A stretch of DNA of 44,971 bases from assembly GCF_000682675.1 (NCBI RefSeq), contig NZ_AWFA01000018.1, positions 1 through 44,971 on the forward strand. Direction: 5' to 3'. Below the pieces are notes generated by a model. It saw nothing but the letters and a program-made list of their open reading frames with translations, searched no databases and was not told the DNA's origin. Position 1 is the first letter of the stretch, and each line of letters starts with the position of its first letter. This document shows, one piece after another, positions 7,350 through 16,987 of the stretch. The DNA is from Hyphomonas pacifica (GTDB taxonomy: Bacteria; Pseudomonadota; Alphaproteobacteria; Caulobacterales; Hyphomonadaceae). The translations under genes and the position numbers were made by a program.

Positions 7350-8387
7350 ATGGGCGAGAACACCAAGCCGAAACTGATTCAGGTACTCGAGGGACATGCG
7401 GTTTCTCCGCCTCCGGTATGGATGATGCGCCAGGCCGGGCGGCATCTGCCCGAATATCTTGAGCTTCGGGCGAGAGCTAAGAACTTCCTGGATTTCTGCT
7501 ACACGCCTTCAATGGCCGCTGAAGCGACCCTGCAGCCCGTCCGCCGATATGGCATGGACGGGGCTATCCTGTTCGCTGACATCCTGTTGATCCTGGACGC
7601 GATGGGCCTGGGTGTGCGGTTCGAGAAAGGTGTCGGGCCTCTGGTCGAAGAGATCGCCAGCGCATCGGACCTCTCTCGCGTACCACCACAACAGGCGGCA
7701 GACCGTTTGTCTCCCGTCTATGAAACTGTTTCTCGCGTGAAAGCCGGTTTGCCGTCAGGTACAGCGCTGATCGGATTTGCCGGCTCTCCCTGGACCGTTG
7801 GGCTTTATGCCATCGAGGGACGTGGCAAGACCGACAAGTCCACCGCCTGGCGCTGGGCCCATGGCAAGCCGGATGAACTGGCCGCTGTGCTGGACCAGAT
7901 CATTGATGCGACGGCCTATTATCTCAGCGCGCAAGTCGAGGCAGGCGCCGATGCGCTGATGCTGTTCGATAGCTGGGCCGAGGGCCTGCCGGACAATATT
8001 TTCCGCGAAGTCATTATTGCGCCGACAAAGAAACTTGTCGCGCGTCTTCGGGAGATGGGCATCACCGTGCCGATCATCGGCTTTCCGCGCGGCGCCTCAG
8101 CCATGATTGGCGAGTATGTGGCCGAAACCGGCGTGACAGCTGTGGGCCTCGATACGGCGGCTGTGCCAAGCTTTATCAATAGCGCGCTGCCGGAAGGCTT
8201 CCCGGTTCAGGGCCATCTGGACCCGCTATTGTTGATCGAAGGCGGTGAAAGACTCGACGCCCGCGTTCGTGAGCTTATCTCTGTCTATTCCGGCCGCCCG
8301 CATATTTTCAATCTTGGACATGGCATCCGGCCGGAAACCCCCATCGCGCATGTTCAGCGCGTTCTGGAAATCATTCGGGAAGGCTGA
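7350..8387 (+). CDS. hemE: Uroporphyrinogen decarboxylase
   Basis: HemE removes four carboxyl groups from uroporphyrinogen III to give coproporphyrinogen III in heme synthesis. The 345-aa product has the first family signature PVWMMRQAGRHLPEY near its N-terminus and the second, GFAGSPWTVGLYAIEG. I favour the ATG at 7350 because a GGGG ribosome binding site lies just upstream and the length then fits the family; an in-frame ATG at 7338 is possible. The gene begins at the edge of the origin, as in Caulobacter. It heads a hemE-hemH-hemJ cluster with a 5-bp gap to hemH. Confidence 0.96.
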   Translation: MGENTKPKLIQVLEGHAVSPPPVWMMRQAGRHLPEYLELRARAKNFLDFCYTPSMAAEATLQPVRRYGMDGAILFADILLILDAMGLGVRFEKGVGPLVEEIASASDLSRVPPQQAADRLSPVYETVSRVKAGLPSGTALIGFAGSPWTVGLYAIEGRGKTDKSTAWRWAHGKPDELAAVLDQIIDATAYYLSAQVEAGADALMLFDSWAEGLPDNIFREVIIAPTKKLVARLREMGITVPIIGFPRGASAMIGEYVAETGVTAVGLDTAAVPSFINSALPEGFPVQGHLDPLLLIEGGERLDARVRELISVYSGRPHIFNLGHGIRPETPIAHVQRVLEIIREG

Positions 8388-8392
8388 CTTTT

Positions 8393-9475
8393 ATGGCCCG
8401 CAAGATCGCTGTCGTACTGTTCAATCTGGGCGGACCGGATACGGAGAAGGATGTTCAGCCTTTTCTGAAAAACCTTTTCCGCGATCCGGCGATTATCGGC
8501 GCACCGCTGCCGGTGAGATGGTTCCTGGCGCGGCTGATTTCGTCCACGCGGGCGCCGTCGGTGAAAAAGAATTACGCCATGATGGATGCGGGCGGCGGAT
8601 CACCCCTGCTGCCAGAAACAAAGATACAGGCAGAGGCGCTGACCGAGGCGTTGGCGAAGCGTTATCCGGAAGATGAAGTGCGCTGCTTTATCGGCATGCG
8701 CTACTGGCACCCCTTCACCGAAGAGGCCGCCGCAGAGGTAAAAGCCTGGGGCGCGGATGAAGTCGTGCTGTTGCCACTCTATCCGCAATTCTCCACAACG
8801 ACGACAGGCTCCTCGCTGACGGCTTGGAAGAAAGCCTACAAGCAGCCTGTGAAGACGGTGTGTTGCTATCCTTTCGCCGAGGGCCTGATCACGGCGCATG
8901 TCGAGCGTATCATGGATGCGCACAAGCGCGCGGGCGAGCCGGGCAATGTGCGCTTGCTTCTGTCGGCGCATGGTCTGCCGGAAAAGATCGTCAAATCGGG
9001 TGACCCCTATCAGTGGCAGTGCGAGACCATGGCCGACATGATTGCTGGCCGGGTGCCGTCCGACTGGGAAGTCGTGGCGTGCTACCAATCCCGGGTTGGC
9101 CCGCTGAAATGGATCGGGCCGCCGACCGAGGAGTGCATCGCGGAAGCTGCCGATGAAGGAAAGAACATCCTCATCGCGCCGATAGCCTTCGTGTCAGAGC
9201 ATATTGAGACACTGGTGGAGCTGGGCGAGGAATATCGCCTTGTTGCCGAACAGCATGGCGCGCCGAGCTATACCCGCGTGGAAGCCGTCGGCGTGCATGA
9301 GGAATTCATCTCCATGCTGGCCGACCAGGTGGAAGATGCGCTGCGCGAAGATCTTGCCATTCGGTCCTGTGCAGGGTCTCGCCTGTGCGCGGGCAACTGG
9401 AGTGGATGTCCGAACACACAAGCCCATGCCGGCGCGGGCAAGCTGGTGAATGCAGATCAGAAAGCCGGCGCGTAA
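8393..9475 (+). CDS. hemH: Ferrochelatase
   Basis: HemH inserts ferrous iron into protoporphyrin IX, the last step of protoheme synthesis. The 360-aa sequence has the core stretches FNLGGPDT near the start, ARLISSTRAP, LLSAHGLPEKIV (with the catalytic-type histidine) and CYQSRVGPLKWIGP. The C-terminal tail holds three cysteines in SCAGSRLCAGNWSGC. Together with an upstream Cys this resembles the ligand set of [2Fe-2S] ferrochelatases described from Caulobacter. The stop TAA overlaps the hemJ ATG by one base (TAATG), indicating coupled translation. Confidence 0.95.
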   Translation: MARKIAVVLFNLGGPDTEKDVQPFLKNLFRDPAIIGAPLPVRWFLARLISSTRAPSVKKNYAMMDAGGGSPLLPETKIQAEALTEALAKRYPEDEVRCFIGMRYWHPFTEEAAAEVKAWGADEVVLLPLYPQFSTTTTGSSLTAWKKAYKQPVKTVCCYPFAEGLITAHVERIMDAHKRAGEPGNVRLLLSAHGLPEKIVKSGDPYQWQCETMADMIAGRVPSDWEVVACYQSRVGPLKWIGPPTEECIAEAADEGKNILIAPIAFVSEHIETLVELGEEYRLVAEQHGAPSYTRVEAVGVHEEFISMLADQVEDALREDLAIRSCAGSRLCAGNWSGCPNTQAHAGAGKLVNADQKAGA

Positions 9476-9903
9476 TGCTGTATCTCTGGGTGAAGGCGCT
9501 GCATGTGATTTTCGTGATTGCCCTGATGGGTGGTCTGCTTGTCTATCCGCGCTACAAGATCCATCAATTGTCCAGCAAGCCGGGTGATGAATTGTTCGAG
9601 ACGATGAAGGATGCCTCGAACAGGCTGCGCAAGATTATCCTCAACCCCAGTATTATTTTAGTCTGGATTCTGGGAATCACGATGCTGGTCATGAATCAGA
9701 GCCTGCTGAGCCAGCCATGGATGCATGTGAAACTGCTGCTGGTGCTGATCCTGTCCGGTTTGCACGGCTACTTCATCGGTGTTGGCAAAAAGATCGACCG
9801 CGGCACACCGAATGTTACGGCCAAGCGGTTGCGCATGATGAATGAAGTACCGTTTCTGCTGATGATCGGCATCGTCATCATGGTGATCGTGCGCCCGTTC
9901 TGA
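9475..9903 (+). CDS. hemJ: Protoporphyrinogen oxidase HemJ
   Basis: HemJ is the membrane protoporphyrinogen IX oxidase used by many alphaproteobacteria in place of HemG or HemY. The 142-aa protein shows four hydrophobic segments (about residues 4-23, 54-73, 81-100 and 121-140). Family features include the early histidine in WVKALHVIFVIALMGG and the NEVPFLLMIGIVIMVI ending. I start it at 9475, where the ATG overlaps the hemH stop; an open extension upstream to 9385 is only shadow over hemH. Its position after hemH supports the assignment. Confidence 0.92.
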   Translation: MLYLWVKALHVIFVIALMGGLLVYPRYKIHQLSSKPGDELFETMKDASNRLRKIILNPSIILVWILGITMLVMNQSLLSQPWMHVKLLLVLILSGLHGYFIGVGKKIDRGTPNVTAKRLRMMNEVPFLLMIGIVIMVIVRPF

Positions 9904-10057
9904 GTCGTCGACTCTGGCACAACCCTTGACGAAATGCCCCTTTAGGAGGCATATGCAGCAAAACCGCTGCGCAGTCCTTGCGCGGGCGATGATCCCCCGA
10001 TTTCTAAAATCCGGCTCCTGATATTATTTGCAGCAGCCCCTTATCCGGAATTCCCTC
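9904..10057 (+). promoter_or_regulatory. rho promoter/leader region
   Basis: This 154-bp gap holds two GANTC sites (9902-9906 and 9910-9914) arranged as an inverted pair, a TTGACG -35-like element at 9926-9931 with only a weak -10 candidate, and two small overlapping hairpins: GCAGC/GCTGC at 9955-9970 and GCGCA/TGCGC at 9969-9983. The hairpins share two bases, so they could be mutually exclusive. Rho genes are often autoregulated by attenuation in the leader; that is only suggested here. Confidence 0.35.
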
Positions 10058-11347
10058 ATGGCATCTTCCATGCTCGACGACATAACCAGTGTGAAACTCA
10101 GCGACCTGAAGGCGAAGTCGCCTGAAGAACTGCTCGCCTACGCAGAAGAGCTGGAAGTCGAAAACGCCTCCTCTATGCGGACGCAGGACATGCTGTTCGC
10201 CATCCTGAAGGAACTTGCCGACAGCGAAGTGGAAATCACGGGCCAGGGCGTTCTGGAAGTACTGACCGATGGCTTCGGCTTCCTCCGCTCTCCGGAATCC
10301 AACTATTTGCCTGGCCCGGACGACATCTATGTCAGCCCGGAAGTTCTCAAGAAGGGTAATATCCGCACCGGCGATACGGTTGAAGGTCCGATCGTCGCCC
10401 CGCAGGATAATGAGCGCTACTTCGCGCTGACCGATGTCTCCCGCATCAATTTCGAGGAGCCTGACAAGGCCAACAAGAAAGTCCACTTCGACAACCTCAC
10501 GCCGCTCTATCCTGAAGAGCGCCTGCGCATGGAAAGCCAAGACCCGACCCGCAAGGATCGCTCCGGCCGCGTGATTGACATTGTTGCGCCGATTGGTAAG
10601 GGCCAGCGTGCGCTGATCGTTGCGCCGCCACGGACCGGTAAGACCGTTCTCTTGCAGAACATCGCGTCTGCCATCGAAGAGAATCACCCGGAATGCTATC
10701 TGATCGTTCTGCTGATCGACGAGCGTCCGGAAGAAGTGACCGACATGCGCCGCACGGTGAAGGGCGAAGTCGTCGCTTCCACCTTTGACGAGCCGGCGAC
10801 CCGCCACGTTCAGGTGGCTGAAATGGTCATCGAAAAAGCCAAGCGTCTGGTTGAGCACAAGCGCGATGTTGTCATCCTGCTCGACTCGATCACCCGTCTC
10901 GGCCGTGCCTACAACACGACAGTACCAAGCTCCGGCAAGGTGCTGACTGGTGGTGTGGACGCCAACGCCCTGCAACGTCCGAAGCGTTTCTTCGGTGCCG
11001 CACGGAACGTGGAAAACGGTGGTTCGCTGACCATCGTCGCAACGGCTCTGATCGATACCGGCAGCCGGATGGATGAAGTGATCTTTGAGGAATTCAAAGG
11101 GACAGGTAACTCCGAAGTCGTGCTTGACCGGAAGATTGCCGACAAGCGGACCTTCCCTGCCATCGACATCATGAAGTCCGGCACGCGGAAAGAAGAACTG
11201 ATCACGCCGCAGGCGCAGCTGTCGAAAATCTATATCCTGCGCCGTATCCTGGGGCCGATGGGTACGAATGATGCCATCGACTTCCTGCTTGATAAGCTGC
11301 GCCAGACGAAGAACAATGATGAATTCTTCGAAGCGATGAAGAACTAA
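10058..11347 (+). CDS. rho: Transcription termination factor Rho
   Basis: Rho is a hexameric RNA-dependent ATPase that terminates transcription. The 429-aa protein has the N-terminal [20 protein letters not shown] helix bundle, the RNA-binding cold-shock-like domain containing [23 protein letters not shown], the Walker A loop in [12 protein letters not shown] and the [10 protein letters not shown] segment. The ATG at 10058 is my choice; another in-frame ATG at 10070 sits even closer to the conserved start, and the ribosome binding site does not decide between them. The order rho-mnmE-mnmG-rsmG-parA-parB is typical of alphaproteobacteria. Confidence 0.96.
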   Translation: MASSMLDDITSVKLSDLKAKSPEELLAYAEELEVENASSMRTQDMLFAILKELADSEVEITGQGVLEVLTDGFGFLRSPESNYLPGPDDIYVSPEVLKKGNIRTGDTVEGPIVAPQDNERYFALTDVSRINFEEPDKANKKVHFDNLTPLYPEERLRMESQDPTRKDRSGRVIDIVAPIGKGQRALIVAPPRTGKTVLLQNIASAIEENHPECYLIVLLIDERPEEVTDMRRTVKGEVVASTFDEPATRHVQVAEMVIEKAKRLVEHKRDVVILLDSITRLGRAYNTTVPSSGKVLTGGVDANALQRPKRFFGAARNVENGGSLTIVATALIDTGSRMDEVIFEEFKGTGNSEVVLDRKIADKRTFPAIDIMKSGTRKEELITPQAQLSKIYILRRILGPMGTNDAIDFLLDKLRQTKNNDEFFEAMKN

Positions 11348-11364
11348 AGGGAGCGCGATTGGCC

Positions 11365-12699
11365 ATGAGCGAGCGCGACACTATCTGCGCCCTCGCCTCG
11401 GGCCAGCCCCCTGCTGCCATCTGTATTATTCGCCTCTCCGGAGATGCGATCTGGAAACTGGCCGGTGCGCTGCTGGATTGTGGGCTGCCGGAACCGCGCC
11501 GGGCAACCCTGACCAAGTTTCGCGATGAAGATGCCAATCTGATTGATGAAGGCCTCGCCCTGTTCATGCCGGGGCCACATTCCTATACAGGCGAAGATAC
11601 GCTGGAGCTGTACCTGCATGGCGGGCCTGCGGTCATCGAACATGCAATCAGCACACTGATTAAAGAACCGAACGTGCGGATGGCTGAGCCAGGCGAGTTC
11701 ACGCGCCGCGCGTTTGAAGCCGGCAAGATAGACCTGACAGAGGCCGAAGGCGTCGCGGACATCATCGAAGCAGAGACGACCGCGCAGAAAGCCCAGGCTT
11801 TGCGCCAGCTGACAGGCGGTCTGACCGAGCAGTATGACCGTTGGCGCGCTGAGCTGACCGGTATTTTGGCGCTTATCGAAGTCGCCGTGGATTTCCCGGA
11901 TGAAGAGGATGCCCCGGAAGAAACAACGGCACCGGTGATCATAAAACTGAACCGGTTGATCGGAGAATTGGAAGAAGCTCTCGGCGACCGGGGCATCGGA
12001 GAGAAGATCCGCGACGGCTTCCGCATCGCAATTATCGGCGCGCCCAATGCGGGCAAGTCAACCTTGCTGAACCGGCTCGCGCGCCGTGATGCGGCCATCG
12101 TGACGTCCCGTCCTGGGACGACGCGGGATGTGATCGAGGTCCGCCTAGTGCTTGGCGGGCAAATTGTCTGGATCTCTGACACCGCTGGATTGCGCGAAAC
12201 GGAAGACGAGATTGAAGCCGAAGGCGTGCGCCGTGCAGAACGTGTTGCCGCTGAAGCTGATCTGCGCCTGTTAATGGTTGACGGATCAGCCCCCGAGCTG
12301 GGGGTGCTGACCTCCCCTTACCGCCAATCGACGGATATAGTCATCGTTAACAAGGCCGACGTGAATTTGTCGCCTGATCTGCCAGAGTTTAACTATAAAA
12401 TCTCGGCAAAGGATGGCGCGGGCGTTGCGGAAGTGGAAGCCGCGCTCGCGGATTTCATTGCAAATAAAGCGGCCTCAGTTGAGGCGCCTGTGATCACGCG
12501 TGCGCGCCACAGGGCCCGCCTGGTTGAGGGTCTTGGCTGTCTTATCGCGGCACGAGATGCGCTGGACCTAGGTACCGGAGCGGAACTTGCCGCGGAAGAT
12601 GTACGCCTCGCGATCCGTCATCTGGGCGCGATTGTCGGCACGGTCGGCGTGGAAGATGTGCTTGGCGCTGTCTTCTCCCAGTTCTGCATCGGCAAATGA
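11365..12699 (+). CDS. mnmE: tRNA modification GTPase MnmE
   Basis: MnmE works with MnmG to place carboxymethylaminomethyl groups on wobble uridine 34 of certain tRNAs. The 444-aa protein has the folate-binding N-terminal domain and a helical domain interrupted by a G domain with GAPNAGKS (G1), TTRD (G2), DTAG (G3) and NKAD (G4). It ends in FCIGK, the conserved C-terminal CxGK motif. The ATG at 11365 follows AGGGAGCG and gives the natural start; a TTG six bases upstream is unlikely. Confidence 0.96.
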   Translation: MSERDTICALASGQPPAAICIIRLSGDAIWKLAGALLDCGLPEPRRATLTKFRDEDANLIDEGLALFMPGPHSYTGEDTLELYLHGGPAVIEHAISTLIKEPNVRMAEPGEFTRRAFEAGKIDLTEAEGVADIIEAETTAQKAQALRQLTGGLTEQYDRWRAELTGILALIEVAVDFPDEEDAPEETTAPVIIKLNRLIGELEEALGDRGIGEKIRDGFRIAIIGAPNAGKSTLLNRLARRDAAIVTSRPGTTRDVIEVRLVLGGQIVWISDTAGLRETEDEIEAEGVRRAERVAAEADLRLLMVDGSAPELGVLTSPYRQSTDIVIVNKADVNLSPDLPEFNYKISAKDGAGVAEVEAALADFIANKAASVEAPVITRARHRARLVEGLGCLIAARDALDLGTGAELAAEDVRLAIRHLGAIVGTVGVEDVLGAVFSQFCIGK

Positions 12700-12770
12700 C
12701 CCCTAGGGTTTGAGCGCCCGAGCCGCTATATAGCGCCTTTCTGAAAACACCGGACCAGAAGCGGCGCGCG

Positions 12771-14636
12771 ATGAGCGAGACAAACCAGTTTGATGTGATT
12801 GTGGTGGGCGGCGGCCATGCCGGCTGCGAAGCAGCGGCAGCGGCGGCGCGGACGGGTGCACGCACAGCGCTCGTAACCCACAAGATCGCAACCATTGGCG
12901 AGATGAGCTGTAACCCGGCCATTGGCGGTTTGGGGAAGGGACATCTCGTGCGCGAGATTGATGCGCTGGATGGTTTGATGGGGCGCTTGGCAGACAAGGC
13001 AGGCATCCAGTTCCGGATGCTCAACCGCTCGAAAGGCCCGGCCGTCTGGGGACCGCGGTCTCAGATTGATCGCAAGCTTTATCGCGAAGCGATGCAGGCG
13101 GAACTCGCCGACTATCCGAACCTCACTATTATCGAGGATGGCGCGGAAGACCTGATTGTTGAGAACGATCATGTGGCCGGTGTGATCGGCCTCAAGGGCG
13201 ATGCATATCATGCGCCTTCTGTAGTAATTACCACAGGAACTTTCCTGAAAGGCCTGATCCATATCGGTGAGAAGCGCATCCCGGCGGGCCGTGTAGGGGA
13301 AGCCCCGGCGATTGGTCTTTCGGATCGACTCTATGGTCTGGGTCTGCCGATGGGGCGCCTCAAAACCGGAACCCCTGCCCGTCTCGATGGCCGCACGATT
13401 GCGTGGGATCGTCTGGAGATGCAGCCGGCCGATGAGCGCCCTATTCCGTTCTCCTATCTGACGGACGAAATCACTGTGCCGCAGGTCCAGTGCGGCATCA
13501 CATGGACGACCCCCGAAACCCACGCGATTATTGCAGAGAATATCACGCAATCGGCTGTTTATTCTGGCGCGATTGCCGGTCGTGGTCCACGCTATTGCCC
13601 GTCGATTGAAGACAAGGTGCATCGCTTTGCGGATAAGGATCGGCATCAGATATTCCTCGAGCCGGAAGGCCTGGAAGATCACACCGTGTATCCGAATGGT
13701 ATTTCGACGTCATTGCCGGAGGAGATTCAGGAACGCTTTTTGAAAACCATTCCCGGTCTCGAAAACGCGAAGATCCTGCAATACGCCTACGCGATTGAAT
13801 ATGACTACGTGGATCCGCGTGCGCTTTCCTCCGCCCTGGAAGTTCAGCTCCTGCCCGGCCTTTATTTGGCGGGACAGATCAATGGTACCACGGGATATGA
13901 AGAAGCTGGCGCCCAGGGCCTCGTCGCAGGTCTGAATGCCGCGCGCGCGACGGCTGGGAAAGATCCGATCATTTTTGACCGGGCCGAAGCCTATATCGGT
14001 GTTCTGATTGATGATCTCGTCACACGTGGCGTGACGGAGCCATACCGGATGTTCACGTCCCGCGCGGAATACCGTCTGGCACTACGGGCAGATAATGCGG
14101 ATCAGCGCCTGACCGCCAAGGGTATTGCCGCCGGATGTGTCGGGTCAGACCGTGCCTCTGTGTTTCACGTGAAACAGGAAAAACTGGAAGCGGCTCGGAC
14201 TCTTCTCAATACTCTCACGCTTTCTCCAGCCAAAGCCGCTTTGTCTGGATGGTCGGTCAATCAGGATGGCCGCGTCCGGACGGCGTGGGAATATCTCTCA
14301 TATAAAGACATAGGTCTCCCTTCACTAGCCAAAGTCTGGTCAGAGCTATCGGACATCGCGCCAGAGATCGCAACACAGATCGAGATCGAGGCGACCTATT
14401 CCGCCTATCTGGATCGCCAGGCGGAAGATGTCGCAGCACTGCGCCGGGATGAGGATCTGATGATCCCGGGTGATCTGGACTATTCCTCGATTGGCGGACT
14501 TTCCAATGAAGTACGCCAAAAGCTCGAAACCGTACGCCCCTCCACCCTTGGACAGGCCGGACGGATCGAAGGCGTCACTCCCGGAGCGCTGACCGCACTA
14601 CTCGGATATGTTAAGCGCCGTAAGAAGGCCGGTTAA
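12771..14636 (+). CDS. mnmG: tRNA uridine-5-carboxymethylaminomethyl modification enzyme MnmG
   Basis: MnmG (GidA) is the FAD- and folate-dependent partner of MnmE in tRNA wobble-uridine modification. The 621-aa sequence has the FAD-binding [10 protein letters not shown] at residues 13-22, the CNPAIGG motif and the GTFLKG and [10 protein letters not shown] family stretches. It is full length for the family. A perfect parS site is embedded at 14161-14176, where the codons read FHVKQ. The gap to mnmE is 71 bp and contains a 12-bp palindrome CGCTATATAGCG (12724-12735) that may belong to its promoter. Confidence 0.97.
   Translation: MSETNQFDVIVVGGGHAGCEAAAAAARTGARTALVTHKIATIGEMSCNPAIGGLGKGHLVREIDALDGLMGRLADKAGIQFRMLNRSKGPAVWGPRSQIDRKLYREAMQAELADYPNLTIIEDGAEDLIVENDHVAGVIGLKGDAYHAPSVVITTGTFLKGLIHIGEKRIPAGRVGEAPAIGLSDRLYGLGLPMGRLKTGTPARLDGRTIAWDRLEMQPADERPIPFSYLTDEITVPQVQCGITWTTPETHAIIAENITQSAVYSGAIAGRGPRYCPSIEDKVHRFADKDRHQIFLEPEGLEDHTVYPNGISTSLPEEIQERFLKTIPGLENAKILQYAYAIEYDYVDPRALSSALEVQLLPGLYLAGQINGTTGYEEAGAQGLVAGLNAARATAGKDPIIFDRAEAYIGVLIDDLVTRGVTEPYRMFTSRAEYRLALRADNADQRLTAKGIAAGCVGSDRASVFHVKQEKLEAARTLLNTLTLSPAKAALSGWSVNQDGRVRTAWEYLSYKDIGLPSLAKVWSELSDIAPEIATQIEIEATYSAYLDRQAEDVAALRRDEDLMIPGDLDYSSIGGLSNEVRQKLETVRPSTLGQAGRIEGVTPGALTALLGYVKRRKKAG
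14161..14176. other. parS: parS centromere site 1 (inside mnmG)
   Basis: TGTTTCACGTGAAACA is a perfect 16-bp parS palindrome. ParB loads here as a CTP-dependent clamp and ParA moves the complex to segregate the origin. It lies 1.9 kb before parB and 7 kb from the putative origin. Confidence 0.95.
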
Positions 14637-14641
14637 TACTC

Positions 14642-15265
14642 ATGACGAATTCTCAGGATCGCGCGGCTTTTTTGGCCGATTTCGATGTTTCACGTGAAAC
14701 ATTGGAAAGATTGGACACGATCATCTTAACCCTCGACGACTGGCGCAAGCGGTCAAACTTGATTGGCCCACGCGAATGGCCTCAGATCTGGACACGTCAT
14801 GTCGGCGATTCCTTCCAGATCCTTGACTCTGTATCTAATGAAACGCGTGTGGTGGATTTCGGTTCCGGCGCGGGCTTTCCAGGATTGATCATGTCGGCGG
14901 CCCGCCCAGCGTCTCACGTGACCATGATGGAGAGTGTCGGGAAGAAATGTGCGTTTCTACGCGCCGCGATAGATGCAGCCGGTCTCAATGCCGCCGTCTA
15001 TCAGGGACGGATCGAAACCGCCCCGGCGAGTGAGGCAGATATCGTCACCGCGCGGGCCTTTGCGCCACTTCCCAAATTGCTCGACTATGCGGCTCCATGG
15101 ATGGAAAACGGTGCAAAAGGGGTTTTTCTGAAGGGCGAACGCTGGAAAGAAGAATTGACGGACGCGCAACAAAGATGGAGTTTCGCCTATGAGGCGATTC
15201 CAAGTCGCACCGGTGGGTCAGGCGTGATTTTGATCGTGAGGGAGCTCAAACGTGGCAGGCGGTAA
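14642..15265 (+). CDS. rsmG: 16S rRNA (guanine-N7) methyltransferase RsmG
   Basis: RsmG (GidB) methylates N7 of G527 in 16S rRNA using S-adenosylmethionine. The 207-aa product has the SAM-binding VVDFGSGAGFPG motif near residues 75-86 and the family N-terminus, in which DVSRETLERL is encoded over the second parS site. It starts 5 bp after the mnmG stop. Its last 14 bp overlap the GTG start of parA, so the genes are probably one operon. Confidence 0.95.
   Translation: MTNSQDRAAFLADFDVSRETLERLDTIILTLDDWRKRSNLIGPREWPQIWTRHVGDSFQILDSVSNETRVVDFGSGAGFPGLIMSAARPASHVTMMESVGKKCAFLRAAIDAAGLNAAVYQGRIETAPASEADIVTARAFAPLPKLLDYAAPWMENGAKGVFLKGERWKEELTDAQQRWSFAYEAIPSRTGGSGVILIVRELKRGRR
14686..14701. other. 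parS: parS centromere site 2 (inside rsmG)
   Basis: This is a second perfect TGTTTCACGTGAAACA, 525 bp after the first. Flanking bases extend the palindrome to 18 bp (14685-14702). It encodes the conserved V-S-R-E-T of RsmG, so protein and centromere constraints coincide. Confidence 0.95.
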
Positions 15266-16064
15266 ACCTAGAATTTTTGCGGTTGTGAACCAGAAAGGCG
15301 GTGTCGGGAAGACGACCACGTCGATCAATCTGGGAACGGCTTTGGCGGCTGTGGGGCGCCGTGTTCTGATCGTGGACTTCGATGCCCAGGGCAACGCGTC
15401 GACCGGTCTTGGCATTGAGCGCCAAGATCGCCTGAAAACATCTTATGATGTGGTCGTGGACCGGATTCCCCTGGAAGAGGCGGTTCTGTCAACCATCGTG
15501 CCGCGTCTGGACATTGTTCCAGGTGACGAGAACCTTTCCGGTGTCGAGACGGAATTGGCCAATGATGCACACCGGTCATACCGTCTGCGCGATGGTCTGC
15601 ATGATTATGTGAACCGGTCTATGGCCGGTAGTCTCGTCAAGTATGACTACATTCTGATTGATTGCCCGCCTTCCTTGTCGTCTCTCACATTGAACGCCAT
15701 GACGGCGGCGGACGCGCTTCTGGTGCCGCTGCAATGTGAGTTCCTCGCTCTGGAAGGTCTTAGCCAATTGCTGCGCACCGTGGAAGTTGTGCGCGCGGGC
15801 CTCAATCCAAACCTTGAGATCCAGGGCGTAGTTCTGACCATGTATGACCGCCGCAATAATCTGTCCGATCAGGTGGCCGACGAAGTGCGCGCTTTCTTTG
15901 GCAACAAGGTCTACAATACAGTCATCCCCCGGAATGTCCGACTGTCGGAGGCGCCATCCTTTGGTAAGCCGGCGCTTCTGTATGATTATCGTTGCCCGGG
16001 CAGTGAAGCCTATATCCGCCTGGCATCAGAAGTTCTGCAAAGAGAGAAGGCCCGGGCGGCCTGA
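15252..16064 (+). CDS. parA: Chromosome partitioning ATPase ParA
   Basis: ParA is the deviant Walker ATPase that binds DNA non-specifically and pulls ParB-parS complexes. The 270-aa protein has the deviant Walker A motif KGGVGKTTTS near residue 15, Walker A' VDFDAQGNAS and Walker B LIDCPPSLSSLT. The start is a GTG at 15252 inside the end of rsmG; it gives MAGGKPRIFAVVNQKGG, matching the family. parB follows after 5 bp. Confidence 0.97.
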   Translation: MAGGKPRIFAVVNQKGGVGKTTTSINLGTALAAVGRRVLIVDFDAQGNASTGLGIERQDRLKTSYDVVVDRIPLEEAVLSTIVPRLDIVPGDENLSGVETELANDAHRSYRLRDGLHDYVNRSMAGSLVKYDYILIDCPPSLSSLTLNAMTAADALLVPLQCEFLALEGLSQLLRTVEVVRAGLNPNLEIQGVVLTMYDRRNNLSDQVADEVRAFFGNKVYNTVIPRNVRLSEAPSFGKPALLYDYRCPGSEAYIRLASEVLQREKARAA

Positions 16065-16069
16065 ATATC

Positions 16070-16984
16070 ATGAGCGAAGACGCAAAGAGCAAACCTTCCC
16101 GCCTTGGACGCGGACTTTCGGCCCTGATCGGAGAGGTCGAGGGTATCTCTCGCCCTGAAGCCGACACTACAGGCGGCAAGTCTGAAGGCGGTAGCGAGAT
16201 TGCGATTGATCTGATCCGCCGCAACCCGTCGCAGCCGCGGCGTACGTTTGACGAAAGTGCGCTGAAGGAACTGGCTGAATCCCTGAAAAGCCGCGGTGTT
16301 CTGCAGGCGATCCTGGTGCGTCCGGATCCGAAGGAAACCGGGAAGTACCAGATAATCGCAGGCGAGCGTCGGTGGCGGGCCGCCAAAATGGCGGGTCTTA
16401 CCAGTATTCCTGCGGTCATACGTGATACTGATGAGCTGGAACTGCTTGAAATCGGCATCATCGAGAACGTTCAGCGATCTGACCTCAACCCGATTGAAGA
16501 GGCCGAGGCCTATGAAGCGCTGATGAAGCGGTTTGGCCGGACGCAAGACAGCCTGGCGACCAGTGTCGGCAAGAGCCGCGTGCATATCGCCAACACATTG
16601 CGTCTTCTGCAATTGCCGGAAGCAGCTCGGGAGCATGTCCGTGAGGGTCGTATCACAGCTGGCCATGCACGAGCCGCGCTCGGCGCGCCAGACCCGGAAG
16701 CGCTGATCGATATGGCCGTCGAGAAGGGGCTGACGGTTCGCGATGTGGAAGCGCGCGCCAAAGCGGCCCGCGAAGGCGGCCCGATTGAAACCAAATCTGC
16801 GAAGCCCAAGCCGGATGAAAAGGATGTCGATACGGAGGCGCTGGAAGCAGATCTGTCCCGCCAGCTAGGCCTCGATGTTGATATTCGTCACGGCAAGAAT
16901 GGCGGAGAGCTGCGCATCAAGTATCGCGATCTGGAACAGCTGGATGATGTGTGCCGCCGCCTGACAGCAAAGCGGAAGCTGTAA
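16070..16984 (+). CDS. parB: Chromosome partitioning protein ParB
   Basis: ParB binds parS, hydrolyses CTP and spreads as a sliding clamp. The 304-aa protein has the N-terminal ParA-interacting stretch RLGRGLSALIGE, the CTPase motifs NPSQPRRTF and GERRWRAAKMAG, the helix-turn-helix region DSLATSVGKSRVHIANTLRLL and a C-terminal dimerisation domain ending near LTAKRKL. It ends 3 bp before the convergent holA stop, with no obvious terminator between them. Confidence 0.97.
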   Translation: MSEDAKSKPSRLGRGLSALIGEVEGISRPEADTTGGKSEGGSEIAIDLIRRNPSQPRRTFDESALKELAESLKSRGVLQAILVRPDPKETGKYQIIAGERRWRAAKMAGLTSIPAVIRDTDELELLEIGIIENVQRSDLNPIEEAEAYEALMKRFGRTQDSLATSVGKSRVHIANTLRLLQLPEAAREHVREGRITAGHARAALGAPDPEALIDMAVEKGLTVRDVEARAKAAREGGPIETKSAKPKPDEKDVDTEALEADLSRQLGLDVDIRHGKNGGELRIKYRDLEQLDDVCRRLTAKRKL

Positions 16985-16987
16985 GGT

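Noticed and set aside
12724..12735. Perfect palindrome CGCTATATAGCG before mnmG
   Set aside because: It is short and could be part of a promoter -10 region; there is too little evidence for a regulator site.
14910..14925. Third parS-like site in rsmG (GTCTCACGTGACC)
   Set aside because: Only the central TCACGTGA core is kept; six of sixteen positions differ from the consensus.
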